A DNA stretch of 64,000 nt, from the NCBI RefSeq assembly GCF_027925445.1, contig NZ_AP027149.1:4166501-4230500 (forward strand), written 5' to 3'. Every line of letters starts with the position of its first letter. Within the stretch, counting starts at the first letter, position 1. The translations under genes and the position numbers were made by a program. A model generated the notes under the pieces. That model ran no database searches. It was not told the origin of the DNA and saw only the letters and a list, made by a program, of their open reading frames with translations. This document shows, in pieces, positions 55,373-64,000 of the stretch. Source of the stretch: Methylocystis bryophila. Lineage in GTDB: Bacteria; Pseudomonadota; Alphaproteobacteria; Rhizobiales; Beijerinckiaceae.

Positions 55373-56185
55373 CTATGCGCGCAGCTTCGTTGGCGCGCCA
55401 TGCAGCAGCTCGCGCGTCGCCGCCTCGACATTGGGCCTGCGCATCAAGCTCTCGCCGACCAGGAAGGTGAAGATATGCGATCTTTCCAGGCGCAGGCAGT
55501 CTTCATGGGTCTCGATCCCGCTTTCCGCCACGAGAATCTTGTCCTTGGGCGCAAGCTCGGCGAGCCTCTCGCTGGTTTCGAGCGCGATCCTGAAATCATG
55601 GAGATTGCGGTTATTAATGCCGATGAGGCGCGTCTCGAGCGCCAAGGCGCGTTCAAGCTCACGTTCGTCATGCACCTCGACGAGCACATCCATGCTTAGA
55701 TCATGAGCGGCAGTGTTCAGCGCTTTCGCCTCCGAGTCGCTGACCGCCGCCATGATGATCAGAATGCAGTCGGCGCCGAAGGCTCGCGCCTCATAGACTT
55801 GGTAAGGATCGAACATGAAATCCTTGCGCAGCGCGGGCAAATGCGTCGCCTTGCGGGCAAGCTCGAGATAGTCGAGGCTTCCCTGAAATGAGGGGCCGTC
55901 CGTAAGGACCGAAAGGCAGGCTGCGCCGCCGGCCTGAAAGGCCTTGGCGAGATTTGGCGGGTCGAAATCGGCGCGAATGACCCCCTTCGACGGGCTTGCC
56001 TTCTTGATTTCGCCGATCAGCGCGATGCGGCGCTCGTTGTGCTTTTGCTCGATCGCATGGACAAAGCCGCGCGGCGGATCATGGTCCTGGATCTTGCGCT
56101 CGAGCGTCGAACGCGGCATGCGCACCTTGGCTTCAGAAATTTCGGTGCGCTTGTAGGTTTCGATTTTGTGCAGAATGTCGGTCAT
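55373..56185 (-). CDS. trpC: Indole-3-glycerol-phosphate synthase
   Basis: Tryptophan pathway ring closure. The 270-residue TIM barrel shows LIGEIKKASPSKGVI, the substrate-binding FQAGGAACLSVLTD, LRKDFMFDPYQVYEARAFGADCILLI and INNRNLHDF. ATG 56185 is chosen from the long in-frame extension. In many Hyphomicrobiales trpG-trpD-trpC-moaC-moeA form one operon; trpD is not found here within the sequence upstream. Confidence 0.96.
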   Translation of the reverse strand: MTDILHKIETYKRTEISEAKVRMPRSTLERKIQDHDPPRGFVHAIEQKHNERRIALIGEIKKASPSKGVIRADFDPPNLAKAFQAGGAACLSVLTDGPSFQGSLDYLELARKATHLPALRKDFMFDPYQVYEARAFGADCILIIMAAVSDSEAKALNTAAHDLSMDVLVEVHDERELERALALETRLIGINNRNLHDFRIALETSERLAELAPKDKILVAESGIETHEDCLRLERSHIFTFLVGESLMRRPNVEAATRELLHGAPTKLRA

Positions 56186-56327
56186 CTTCTCAGTCCGGAG
56201 AGCCGCCGTCCGTTCCACGGAGGCCTGATGGTAGCATGATTTTGGCCGGCAGGGGCAATGTCCCAGCGCCGGCGCGCGGCCCGGCCCTGCGAGTTGCCAG
56301 AGGCCCGCCCCGGCAAAGAACAGGCCG

Positions 56328-57383
56328 TCACGCGGGAAGCGCCGGATAATCCGTGTAGCCACGGGCTCCCTCGGCGTAGAAGGTCTCAGGATCGGGCTCA
56401 TTCAGCGGCGCGCCCCGGCGAATCCGCTCCACCAAGTCAGGGTTAGCGATAAAGGTCTTGCCAAAGGCTGCGGCGTCAGCCTCGCCCTCTTCGATCGCCG
56501 CCCGCGCCATCTGTGGCGTGAAGCCTTCATTGACGACATAGGCGCCCGCAAATTGCTGCTTCAGCCGCGGGCCGAGCGCATCGGGTCCCGAGTGCTCGCG
56601 AACGCAGAGGAAGGCGATTTTGCGCTCCCCGAGCGCCTGCGCGACGTAACCGAAGGTCGCAGCGGGATTCGAGTCGCTCATCGAGTGCGCGTCGCCGCGC
56701 GGCGCGAGATGCACGCCGACGCGGCCCGCGCCCCAGACGCCGATGACGGCGTCCGTCACCTCGAGCAGCAACCGCGCACGATTTTCAATTCCGCCGCCAT
56801 AAGAGTCCGCGCGCTTGTTCGAGCCGTCTTGAAGGAACTGGTCCAGGAGATAGCCGTTCGCGCCGTGAATCTCGACGCCGTCGAAACCGGCGGCCTGGGC
56901 GTTTTTTGCTCCCTGCCGATAGGCTTCCACGACGCCAGGAATCTCCTCGATCGCCAAAGCGCGAGGAACTGGATAAGGCTGCTTGGGTAGCAGCAGGCTG
57001 ACGTGACCTTCCACAGCAAGCGCGCTGGGAGCGACGGGCAGAGCGCCGTCCAGATAAATGGGATGCGAGACGCGTCCGACATGCCAAAGCTGCAACAGAA
57101 TGCGACCGCCGGCCGCATGCACCGCTTTGGTGATCTCTGCCCATCCCTCGACCTGCTCCTTCGACCAGATGCCCGGCGTGTCAGGATATCCGACGCCCAT
57201 TGGCGTGACTGAAGTCGCTTCCGAGAGGATGAGCCCGGCCGAGGCGCGCTGCACGTAATACTCGCGCATCAGCTCATTCGGGACGCGGCCGGCGCTCGCG
57301 CGGCAACGCGTCAAGGGCGCCATAATGATGCGGTTTGGGAGAGAAAAATCGCCGAATTGAACGGGCTCAAGAAGCTTTGACAA
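56328..57383 (-). CDS. Old yellow enzyme-type alkene reductase (NemA family)
   Basis: FMN-dependent reductase of activated alkenes, nitro compounds or N-ethylmaleimide. The 351 residues show PNRIIMAPLTRCRA, LQLWHVGRVSHP, DGVEIHGANGYLLDQFLQ and NKRADSYGG, typical of NemA-like proteins. The physiological substrate is unknown. It has no co-directional partner within 140 bases; upstream on the same strand, after 144 bases, is the SulP transporter. Confidence 0.93.
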   Translation of the reverse strand: MSKLLEPVQFGDFSLPNRIIMAPLTRCRASAGRVPNELMREYYVQRASAGLILSEATSVTPMGVGYPDTPGIWSKEQVEGWAEITKAVHAAGGRILLQLWHVGRVSHPIYLDGALPVAPSALAVEGHVSLLLPKQPYPVPRALAIEEIPGVVEAYRQGAKNAQAAGFDGVEIHGANGYLLDQFLQDGSNKRADSYGGGIENRARLLLEVTDAVIGVWGAGRVGVHLAPRGDAHSMSDSNPAATFGYVAQALGERKIAFLCVREHSGPDALGPRLKQQFAGAYVVNEGFTPQMARAAIEEGEADAAAFGKTFIANPDLVERIRRGAPLNEPDPETFYAEGARGYTDYPALPA

Positions 57384-57527
57384 GGCCGCCTACCTTCCCT
57401 GCTGCGCGAGAGCGTTAAACATGGACGCCTTTCGCTCCACTTTCACGCCTTTAGCAACGCTCGGTCGCGAAAACAATCGCGTCATCGCGCGCATGACCCT
57501 CTGTCGCGATCGCGAAGGGTTTGGTCT

Positions 57528-59207
57528 TCACATCTCCTCTACGCTTTCTTTCCTGCCCTCGCCCGTCGCGGCGATCGCCTCATGCAGCCTCTCGAATATC
57601 CCTGCTTCCCCGAGGATCGCCGCGACGCCATGCCGGTCCATATCTGACCGCAGATAAGAACTGACGCGCGCGAACCACACCTGCGTGCCTTGATGGCGCA
57701 GATCCTCGAGCAAGCTGCGAATCGACTGGCCGGCGGAGTAATCAAGGTCCGTGATGGCCTCGGCGTCGACGATGAACCACTGCACCTTTGACGGCGCGCG
57801 CTCGACGAGCGCTCTGACCTCGTTCACGAAGCGCTCTTCATTCGCGTAGAAGAGATCGGCGCCGAACCGGTAGACGATCAGTCCGGGCGCCGTCTGCGAG
57901 CCGGGGACCGCCGGCGTCGGCGCCCAGCGGCCGGTTTGATCCGGCGCCAGCATCTGCGTATGGGGCTTGTAGCTGTGCTTCACATGGCGAATGAGCGAGA
58001 GCACGATCGCCATCAAAATCCCGTCCTCGACTCCGATGAACACGACCGCCGCCGCGGTGAAGACGGCGAGGTAGAATTCGCCTTTGCTCTCGCGCAGGAT
58101 TGAACGAAGGCCTTTGACGTCCACCATGCCGACCGCGATCGTGAAGACGATGCTCGCGAGCACGCAGCGCGGAAGATATTGTAGAGGCCCGGTAAAAAAC
58201 AGAAGAACCGCCAAGACGAGGCCGGCGAAAACCAATTGCGCCACTTGGCTGCGCGCGCCGGAGCTGTCGGCCATCGCCGTTTGGGTCGGGCTGCCGTTCA
58301 CGACGAAGGCGCCGCTGATGGCGGCGGCGGCGTTGGCTACAGAGAGTCCGAGCACATCCGCGTCTTCATCGAGAGTCTCGCGATAGCGGATCGCGTAAAC
58401 TTTTGAGGTCGCCGCGCTCTGCGCGATGATCATCACAAAGCATGACGCGGCGGTCGGCAACAGCGCGATGATCTCCTGGAGCGACGCCTCCGGCCATTTA
58501 ATCGACGGCAAGCCGCCCGGCACCTCGCCGATGACGGCGATCCCGCGCGCCTCAAAGTGAAGTTTGGCGCTGACCGCGATCGCCCCGAGAACGGCGACGA
58601 GCGCGACGGGAAAACGCGGGGCGAACCGATGCCCAAGCAGTATGGCGCTGACCACGAGAAGCGACAGTCCGAAGGTTTGGAGGTCGAACTGCCACCCGTT
58701 CTCGAAAAGATCCCCGACTTGCTGCAGCGTGCGATGGGAGGGCGTGTCTATGCCGAGCATCCCGCCGAGCATTGCGATCCCGACCTGGAAGCCGACGCCC
58801 GTCAGGAATCCGGTTAAGACCGTGCGCGCAAGAAAACTTGCGAGGAATCCGAGCTTGAATATTCGCGCGACGAGGAGAAGGCCTGCCGTCAAAAGCGCGA
58901 GCATCGCGACGAGCGCTACATATTTCTCGCTTCCTGCTGGCGCCATAGGGGTGAGCGCGCCGGAAAAAATGGCCGCCGTCGCCGAGTCCGCCGCCACGAC
59001 AAGATGCCGCGACGAGCCGAAGATCGCGAAGGCGATGAGAGGCAGCAGGACGGTATAGAGGCCGGTGACCACCGGCATTGCCGCGATGCTCGTGTAACCT
59101 AGCACCTGGGGCACGTTCATCGACGCGAGGACGACGCCCGCCAGAGCGTCGCGTCCGCTCCCGCGGAGGTCGAGCGGCCTCAATCCGCTAAAAAGCTTCA
59201 GTCGCAT
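57528..59207 (-). CDS. SulP/SLC26-family anion transporter with STAS domain
   Basis: Membrane carrier for sulfate, bicarbonate or related anions. The 559 residues have an N-terminal LDLRGSGRDALAGVVLASMNVPQ, about 11-14 membrane helices, and a C-terminal STAS domain (about 435-545) with VDAEAITDLDYSAGQSI. Bacterial members transport different anions; with no partner gene nearby the substrate is unknown. Confidence 0.93.
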   Translation of the reverse strand: MRLKLFSGLRPLDLRGSGRDALAGVVLASMNVPQVLGYTSIAAMPVVTGLYTVLLPLIAFAIFGSSRHLVVAADSATAAIFSGALTPMAPAGSEKYVALVAMLALLTAGLLLVARIFKLGFLASFLARTVLTGFLTGVGFQVGIAMLGGMLGIDTPSHRTLQQVGDLFENGWQFDLQTFGLSLLVVSAILLGHRFAPRFPVALVAVLGAIAVSAKLHFEARGIAVIGEVPGGLPSIKWPEASLQEIIALLPTAASCFVMIIAQSAATSKVYAIRYRETLDEDADVLGLSVANAAAAISGAFVVNGSPTQTAMADSSGARSQVAQLVFAGLVLAVLLFFTGPLQYLPRCVLASIVFTIAVGMVDVKGLRSILRESKGEFYLAVFTAAAVVFIGVEDGILMAIVLSLIRHVKHSYKPHTQMLAPDQTGRWAPTPAVPGSQTAPGLIVYRFGADLFYANEERFVNEVRALVERAPSKVQWFIVDAEAITDLDYSAGQSIRSLLEDLRHQGTQVWFARVSSYLRSDMDRHGVAAILGEAGIFERLHEAIAATGEGRKESVEEM

Positions 59208-59343
59208 GAGCGCGCTCCCCTCGCCCCTGTTCCTGCTCGAACCCTCCTCGCATCCGCATGCTTGGAACGGGTGCGGCTCCCGAGCCGGACGAGAGACAAA
59301 AGTCAGTCATGAGACGGAGTGACGCGCCGCCGCCGATTGTGAG

Positions 59344-59721
59344 TCACCGGCCGAGTCGACGCCCCCTGCGAGGATGCGTTGGGATCTTCACCGATACGAA
59401 GTCGCGCGTGCGCAGTCCCCCGCTCCAGCATCGATGCGGGTTCAGAATTTTCTTGAACTGCTCTTCTTTCAAGAAGGCCGCATTGCTCGGAACGCCGCTG
59501 ATGGGCGCCATGCGGCAGCATCTCATCAATTGGCTTCCCTGCTTTACGGTAGCGCCGGCGCGCACCAACCCACCAGAGCGAGAATCGAGGCAATAATTCT
59601 CTTGCGCTCCCGCACTCGCCGCTGATGTCGCGAGGAGCAAGCCGCTCATCGCCAAGACGGCAGATATTTTGAGGCGGATTGGTATTCCGGCTTGGCGCTC
59701 TCTTGTCATTTTTGCTTTCAT
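59344..59721 (-). CDS. Putative small exported cysteine-containing protein
   Basis: A 125-residue product with a positively charged N-terminus, a hydrophobic core (SAVLAMSGLLLATSAASAGA) and a likely signal-peptide cleavage near residue 39. The mature part has cysteines in NYCLDS and RCCRM and a basic C-terminal end. A remote resemblance to DUF1496 is possible. The start is uncertain: ATG 59721 is one of several in-frame codons. Confidence 0.45.
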   Translation of the reverse strand: MKAKMTRERQAGIPIRLKISAVLAMSGLLLATSAASAGAQENYCLDSRSGGLVRAGATVKQGSQLMRCCRMAPISGVPSNAAFLKEEQFKKILNPHRCWSGGLRTRDFVSVKIPTHPRRGRRLGR

Positions 59722-59901
59722 TGTGAGGCGCTCTTTGATCGGACGTTCCTTAGCCTGGTCACTGGTAAGTTTTGATCCCACAATGGCGGCATCTCAAAAA
59801 ATGGCGTTGCATGAGCGGCTTGAGCTGAGTTGGCAGACCGCGCGCGGCGCGGTCCGCCAGGATAGCAAGCGAAAAAGCCTATGACCGCGCTCCTCGCAAT
59901 C

Positions 59902-60144
59902 TCACTGCATCTCGTGCGGCCGCGCGCGTCCCGTCTTTCTGACGCGCGCGACACGACGATGACGATGGCCCCTGCGCGGACGTGAGACGCGCGGCTCATG
60001 ATGCATAGAGGTGAACTGCCGCTCCTGCGCCTCGGCTTCCGAGGGCCGGCCGGCAAGCGCCGCCATGGACGCTGCGGCAAGAACCGCCGCTAAGAACGAA
60101 CGACGTGAGGGCTTGCTCTCTTCGGGGACGATCTCATATGTCAT
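59902..60144 (-). CDS. Putative small Tat-exported protein
   Basis: An 80-residue product with a twin-arginine-like N-terminus (PSRRSFLAAVLAAASMAALAG), suggesting export by Tat, and a very basic tail (RPRRGHRHRRVARVRKTG). No family recognised. It could be a spurious ORF, but the signal sequence and initiation after GAGGAATC support it. Confidence 0.5.
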   Translation of the reverse strand: MTYEIVPEESKPSRRSFLAAVLAAASMAALAGRPSEAEAQERQFTSMHHEPRVSRPRRGHRHRRVARVRKTGRARPHEMQ

Positions 60145-60344
60145 TTTTGATTCCTCCCACCGCAGAATATTTTGCCACTGCCGAATATTTTGGCCATTGA
60201 AGCCTATGGCTGGGTCTTATACGAGTCAAGCCGCTCGCTCCAAATCAGCGCCACTGTCCTTGCGCAAGAGATATTTCGGCAAACGAAGCATCTCGGTCAT
60301 TCCCTAATTCAAAAATTCGAACTGAACATGAGTCCGGCGAGACG

Positions 60345-61364
60345 TCATACCGCGTCGAGCAATCTATCCAAATCAAAAGAAGATTTGACGCCGATGTCCT
60401 CTCCGTGTCGCTCTAGGAATCCTTGCGCCGCGCGACGTCCCTCGTCACGCAGCATGCATAGGAAATCCCACTCCGCGAGGAGCTTGGAGGAGGCGTTGAG
60501 CTCCGTCATCATATTGCTGGAGATGCGATGAATACGCATCTGCGCCCATTTTTCGCTTTCTCCACATCCAGGATCTGCGATTTGGCGCAGCAGCGCGATC
60601 ATGCGGAGCTCCTTGAGGAGCACCGCATTGAAGGACACTTCGTTAAGCCGGTTCAAAATGTCGGCCGCCGCTCGCGGCGCGCCCGGACGCTCGATCGGGT
60701 TGATTTGCACCAGGATCGTATCTCTGGAGTCGCACTCTCGCACGAGGGGCGTCATCGTGGGGTTGCCCGAGTAACCGCCATCCCAATAGGCGTCGCCGTC
60801 GATCTCGATTGCTTGAAACATCGTGGGCAGGCAGGCCGAGGCAAGCAAAGCGTCGACGGTCAAGTGAGCGTTGCCAAAGACGCGTCCTCGGCCCGTTGAA
60901 ACGCTGGTCGCCGTCACGAAGAGCTTTATCGGGGATCTCGCGAGGCGCTCGAAATCAATCAGCTCCAAGAGTATGTCACGCAGCGGATTGCTTCCAAGCG
61001 GGTTAAAATCATAAGGAGAGAAAATGCGCGACAGCATGTCCGTGGCGATGAAAGCCGGCGAAGATTCGAGCGTCCACCGGCCCATGAAAATATCCAAGGG
61101 ACTTCGTTGCAAAGGACTGAAGCGGCCGGCTTCAGCGACGCGCCGCCAAAAGGCTTCCAATGACTCGCGCGCGCCTTGCGCGCCCGCCCGCGCGTAACCA
61201 TCGGCGAAAATCGCCGCATTCATCGCGCCTGCCGAAGTTCCGGAAATGCCGTCGAACTTGAGCCAGGGCTCTTCCAGCAGTCGCTCGAGCACGCCCCAAG
61301 TGAACGCTCCATGAGCGCCGCCGCCTTGTAAGGCCAGATCCACCAGGACTTCGCCGCGTGTCAT
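60345..61364 (-). CDS. Patatin-like phospholipase
   Basis: Serine-aspartate dyad lipid acyl hydrolase. The 339 residues show oxyanion motif GGGAHG (14-19), nucleophile Ser44 in GTSAG and catalytic Asp195 in WDGGYSGNP. No signal peptide is seen, so it is cytosolic. This group includes bacterial patatins near PHB granule metabolism, but the neighbours give no hint. Confidence 0.92.
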   Translation of the reverse strand: MTRGEVLVDLALQGGGAHGAFTWGVLERLLEEPWLKFDGISGTSAGAMNAAIFADGYARAGAQGARESLEAFWRRVAEAGRFSPLQRSPLDIFMGRWTLESSPAFIATDMLSRIFSPYDFNPLGSNPLRDILLELIDFERLARSPIKLFVTATSVSTGRGRVFGNAHLTVDALLASACLPTMFQAIEIDGDAYWDGGYSGNPTMTPLVRECDSRDTILVQINPIERPGAPRAAADILNRLNEVSFNAVLLKELRMIALLRQIADPGCGESEKWAQMRIHRISSNMMTELNASSKLLAEWDFLCMLRDEGRRAAQGFLERHGEDIGVKSSFDLDRLLDAV

Positions 61365-61513
61365 GGCGTTGCGGCCCTTTGTTTGTCGAGCGACTCAGAT
61401 GGCGACAACTGGGCTTGCCGCTGGCGCCGCCAGCTCTGAGGTCTTCCGCCTGCGGACGGCGACGGCCCGAAAATTCGAGACGGCGCCGTCCGATCTTTTC
61501 TGCGACGTCGGCG

Positions 61514-62002
61514 TCAGGCGTGGGCGGAGATCGCCTCGCGCAGCGCCTTTTCCTTGCTATCGTCGAGAGACGTCTTGAGGACCGTTCCTCCTGTGCCCTT
61601 CAAGGCTTCGAGGACCTTATCGGCCGTGAATTTCTTGATCAGAAGAAACAAGGCCGCGTTTCCGGGCTGCAGAGAGCCGGAGAGCTGCTTCATAAAGTCG
61701 TCGTTGATTCCGTAGTCCGACATGGCGCCGGCGAGAGCGCCTGAGGCGGCGCCCAGCGCAACGCCCAATATCGGGTTCAAGAAGATCAATCCGACCAGCA
61801 GTCCCCACAAGCCGCCGGTTGCTGTGCCCGCCGCTGTCGTGCTGAACAGCTGATTGAGCTTTACCGTGCCGTCTGTCTGCTTGACGGCGATCACGGCATC
61901 GCTGACTTCAATCAAATATTCCTTCTGGAGGCCGAGTATTTTCTGGCGCATCCCCTCGGCGTTGGCTTCTGTCGGGTAGACTATGACGACCAGGTCGGAC
62001 AT
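61514..62002 (-). CDS. DUF1269 family membrane protein
   Basis: Function unknown. The 162 residues have a conserved N-terminal LVVIVYPTEANAEGMRQK, a glycine-rich membrane hairpin (about 57-95, ATGGLWGLLVGLIFLNP...GVALGAASGALAG) and a C-terminal soluble part, as in DUF1269 members associated with envelope or stress. It lies 150 bases upstream of the patatin gene on the same strand. Confidence 0.85.
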   Translation of the reverse strand: MSDLVVIVYPTEANAEGMRQKILGLQKEYLIEVSDAVIAVKQTDGTVKLNQLFSTTAAGTATGGLWGLLVGLIFLNPILGVALGAASGALAGAMSDYGINDDFMKQLSGSLQPGNAALFLLIKKFTADKVLEALKGTGGTVLKTSLDDSKEKALREAISAHA

Positions 62003-62407
62003 CTCTGCGCACTCCTCAAGGAGCTACTCTGGATTGATCTATATTTCCAGAACACATGCGGCGCACGTGCTTAAATGCGATAACGCGTGACGCAAAAGAA
62101 AGCAACGTCATAGAATTGTATGGTCCATGTGTTTTCCGATCAAAGGCAATGATGTCGCTGGTGATCGCGAGCATGTCGGTCCCGCCGGCCCGCCTATCCA
62201 TCGCTGCGAGCAATTCGTTCATACAAGCAGTAACGTCATCGACGCTTATGGCGATGTGCAAGGCCGCTCGTTGGCGCGATCTCTCTGCTCACATCAGCGA
62301 GAGAGCGGGCAAGGGCGACAGATGGCGCGACAAGAAGATCCGTCAAGGTGGAGGCGTCGCGACGGCCGACAAAATTGTCGTTGGAACCGCCTACCTTCGA
62401 CTTTTCA
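62003..62407. other. Gene-free stretch between DUF1269 and unknown protein
   Basis: About 400 bases. Opposing ORFs at 62016-62261 and 62056-62466 show no known domain and cannot both be real. The left end (62040-62170) is AT-richer. No repeat or RNA gene was recognised. Confidence 0.4.
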
Positions 62408-62908
62408 TCACCCCTCGCTCCAAAAATAATGCCACACGCCGTCGGCGCCGAAGCCAAGTCTCGTGACCCGCGGCCCTCCGTTTGCGATCGGCCGGGCGTA
62501 GTCGTAAAAGCGCACGCAGCTCCAGAAGGCGCGCTCCGCCTCGGGAGTCGTGGGCGGCGCGGCGAAGGCTGGCCATTCGTAGATCGTGACGGGGCCGCGC
62601 TCGATCTTCGAATAGGCTTGCGACAGCGCAGCTTTGGCGACGTTTAAGGTCTCGAGTCCTTTGCGGTCGAAGGAGAGCGCCCGCAGCGTTTCGATCGGGT
62701 CGTAGCCTGGCGGACGCTTGCCGCCAGAGCGTTGGAACAGGGGCCGGGTCTCGTTCCAGTCGATCGGGATGCGCAGCGCCTCAAGCTCGCCCTTCGCGCA
62801 GGCTTCGAGAATTTTCAAGCGAATCGCCGCGACCGGCGCCGGGAGCGCGGCAAGGTCGCGAGAGGGCGCGGAAACGATTCCCGTCTTCTGCTCTGCTGAG
62901 TTGGGCAT
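62408..62908 (-). CDS. Conserved-looking hypothetical protein
   Basis: A 166-residue soluble product from ATG 62908, with no signal peptide. It has an N-terminal acidic-basic mix and a C-terminal aromatic-rich segment (FYDYARPIANGGPRVTRLGFG, WHYFWSEG) with several tryptophans. I do not recognise the family. It is divergent from the TIGR02302 gene and shares its 96-base upstream region. Confidence 0.6.
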   Translation of the reverse strand: MPNSAEQKTGIVSAPSRDLAALPAPVAAIRLKILEACAKGELEALRIPIDWNETRPLFQRSGGKRPPGYDPIETLRALSFDRKGLETLNVAKAALSQAYSKIERGPVTIYEWPAFAAPPTTPEAERAFWSCVRFYDYARPIANGGPRVTRLGFGADGVWHYFWSEG

Positions 62909-63004
62909 GACCTCGTCTCTTTTGGCGCCGGCGCGCCCTTCCAATCGCCTGTCGATGCGTTAGACCTCCTTTTACGCGTTTTCTGCGCAGAGCCGGAATC
63001 CAAG

Positions 63005-64000
63005 ATGAGTCAGAATCCCCGTGCGAGTAGAAAGCCGCCGGTACCGTCACTCCTCGACTTGATGGCGCGGCGCGCGGCGGGCGCGCTCATGGCCGAGCGG
63101 CTGCTCCGGCTCGCCGCGGCGCTCGGCTCGCTTCTCCTCTTTTTTCTCGCGCTTTCCTGGTCCGGCTTCTGGCTCGAGGTGGGGGCGCCGTCGCGCATCG
63201 CCGGCGTTTCGCTTTTCGCCCTTTGCGCATTCGTTCTCACTGCGCTCGAAATTCGCCGCGGGCCGCCCGCTCGCTCGGAGGCGCTGGCGCGCCTCGACGC
63301 GGCCGACGAGAGCGGCTTGCGCCCTGCGAGCGGACTCCAGGATCGCCTGGCTTTCGAGAGAGCCGACGCGGCCACAATCGCGCTCTGGGCCGCGCACCGT
63401 CGAAGGCTCGTCAATGCCTTACGCGGCTTGCGCCTGCCGCCCCCGCAGCCAGGCCTCGCGCGGCGCGATCCTTATGCTTTGCGCGCCCTCGCCCTCCTCG
63501 CCGCCGCGACGACGGCCATCGTCGCCGGCTCTGACCGGGGGACCCGCCTCGCCGCCGCCTTCGATTGGCGAAGCCCCGGCGGCGCAGTGGACTCGGCGCG
63601 GCTCGACGCCTGGCTCGATCCTCCCCCTTACACCGGCCGCGCCGCAATCGTGCTGGAGGAGAAAGACGCCGGCCGAACGCTCCAGGCTCCGGTCAATTCG
63701 ATCCTGCGCATCCATGGCGGCGGCGGCGCGACGGAAGGGGCTTTCGTGGAGCTCAAGGACTCCGACCGAAGCGCTGGGGGCGAAAGGCAGGAGCGAAGAT
63801 TCGCGTTAAAGGGCGACGCGCGTCTTTCGCTTCCGAACCTCGGCGTCTTCGCCCTCGCGGCGATCCCCGACCTCGCGCCGACGATCGAACTGACCGCGCC
63901 GCCGCGCAATAATTTTCGCGGCTCGATGACGCTCGCCTTCAAGACCGACGACGATTATGGCGTCATCGAAGCCCGCGCGTCGTTTGCGGTCAAAGACGGC
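63005..64000 (+). CDS. TIGR02302/DUF4175 family protein (N-terminal part, cut by window edge)
   Basis: Large envelope protein of unknown function found in Rhizobiales, often beside lysA. The 332 residues in the window start at ATG 63005 and include two hydrophobic segments (about 33-55 and 63-82), then a region like LPPPQPGLARRDPYALRALALLAA and DAWLDPPPYTGRAA, which is characteristic. The frame stays open to base 64000, so the C-terminal part is off the edge. Confidence 0.85.
   Translation, partial: MSQNPRASRKPPVPSLLDLMARRAAGALMAERLLRLAAALGSLLLFFLALSWSGFWLEVGAPSRIAGVSLFALCAFVLTALEIRRGPPARSEALARLDAADESGLRPASGLQDRLAFERADAATIALWAAHRRRLVNALRGLRLPPPQPGLARRDPYALRALALLAAATTAIVAGSDRGTRLAAAFDWRSPGGAVDSARLDAWLDPPPYTGRAAIVLEEKDAGRTLQAPVNSILRIHGGGGATEGAFVELKDSDRSAGGERQERRFALKGDARLSLPNLGVFALAAIPDLAPTIELTAPPRNNFRGSMTLAFKTDDDYGVIEARASFAVKDG

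Noticed and set aside
62016..62466. Opposing ORFs between DUF1269 and the unknown gene
   Set aside because: Both lack recognisable motifs and one overlaps the neighbouring gene; neither could be supported.

Overview
The window is 64 kb of GC-rich chromosomal DNA, almost fully coding, from an alphaproteobacterium most likely of the order Hyphomicrobiales (Rhizobiales). The evidence is the ChvG/ChvI two-component pair next to a short HPr kinase, an EIIA and an HPr; an RcdA (DUF1465) homologue; a trpC-moaC-moeA operon; a class II (CP4-like) EPSP synthase; a TIGR02302/DUF4175 protein; and interspersed palindromic repeats of the kind common in this order. A methanotroph-like family such as Methylocystaceae is possible, but nothing in the window proves it. 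No rRNA, tRNA, CRISPR array, insertion sequence or phage gene was found.

Layout. 0-8 kb: gpsA (cut by the left edge) and tsaD, ispH-thrB-rnhA, arsC and tam, and a lone cobB. 8-11.3 kb: a DUF3775 gene, then a TPP riboswitch driving thiO-thiS-thiG-thiE. 11.3-12.3 kb: a structured gene-free stretch and a small exported PsiF-repeat protein. 12.3-20 kb: an enoyl-CoA hydratase, a glycosyltransferase coupled to murJ, a lipoprotein, aroA-cmk and radA. 20-26 kb: priA, pyrB and a coupled queA-unknown-tgt operon for queuosine. 26-30 kb: ChvI-ChvG-HprK-EIIA-HPr. 30-32.2 kb: an AT-richer island with a strongly degenerate cytochrome P450-like gene and a palindrome cluster. 32-42 kb: ftsK, an AcuI-type reductase, ndk, cbiD-cobU, rcdA and gyrA. 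42-49 kb: the SUF iron-sulfur cluster, with sufA divergent from nifS-like-sufBCDS-sufT. 49.7-56.2 kb: topA, pgsA-moaD, trpC-moaC-moeA. 56-64 kb: an old yellow enzyme, a SulP transporter, two small exported proteins, a patatin, a DUF1269 protein, an unknown protein and the start of a TIGR02302 protein.

Most of the window is housekeeping, with many ATGA or GTGA stop/start overlaps marking translationally coupled genes. The parts most worth a second look are the P450-like gene, the uncharacterised ORF locked between queA and tgt, a Tgt lacking nearly all its zinc ligands, the structured stretch after thiE, and the family of hairpins sharing a CGGAACC loop.
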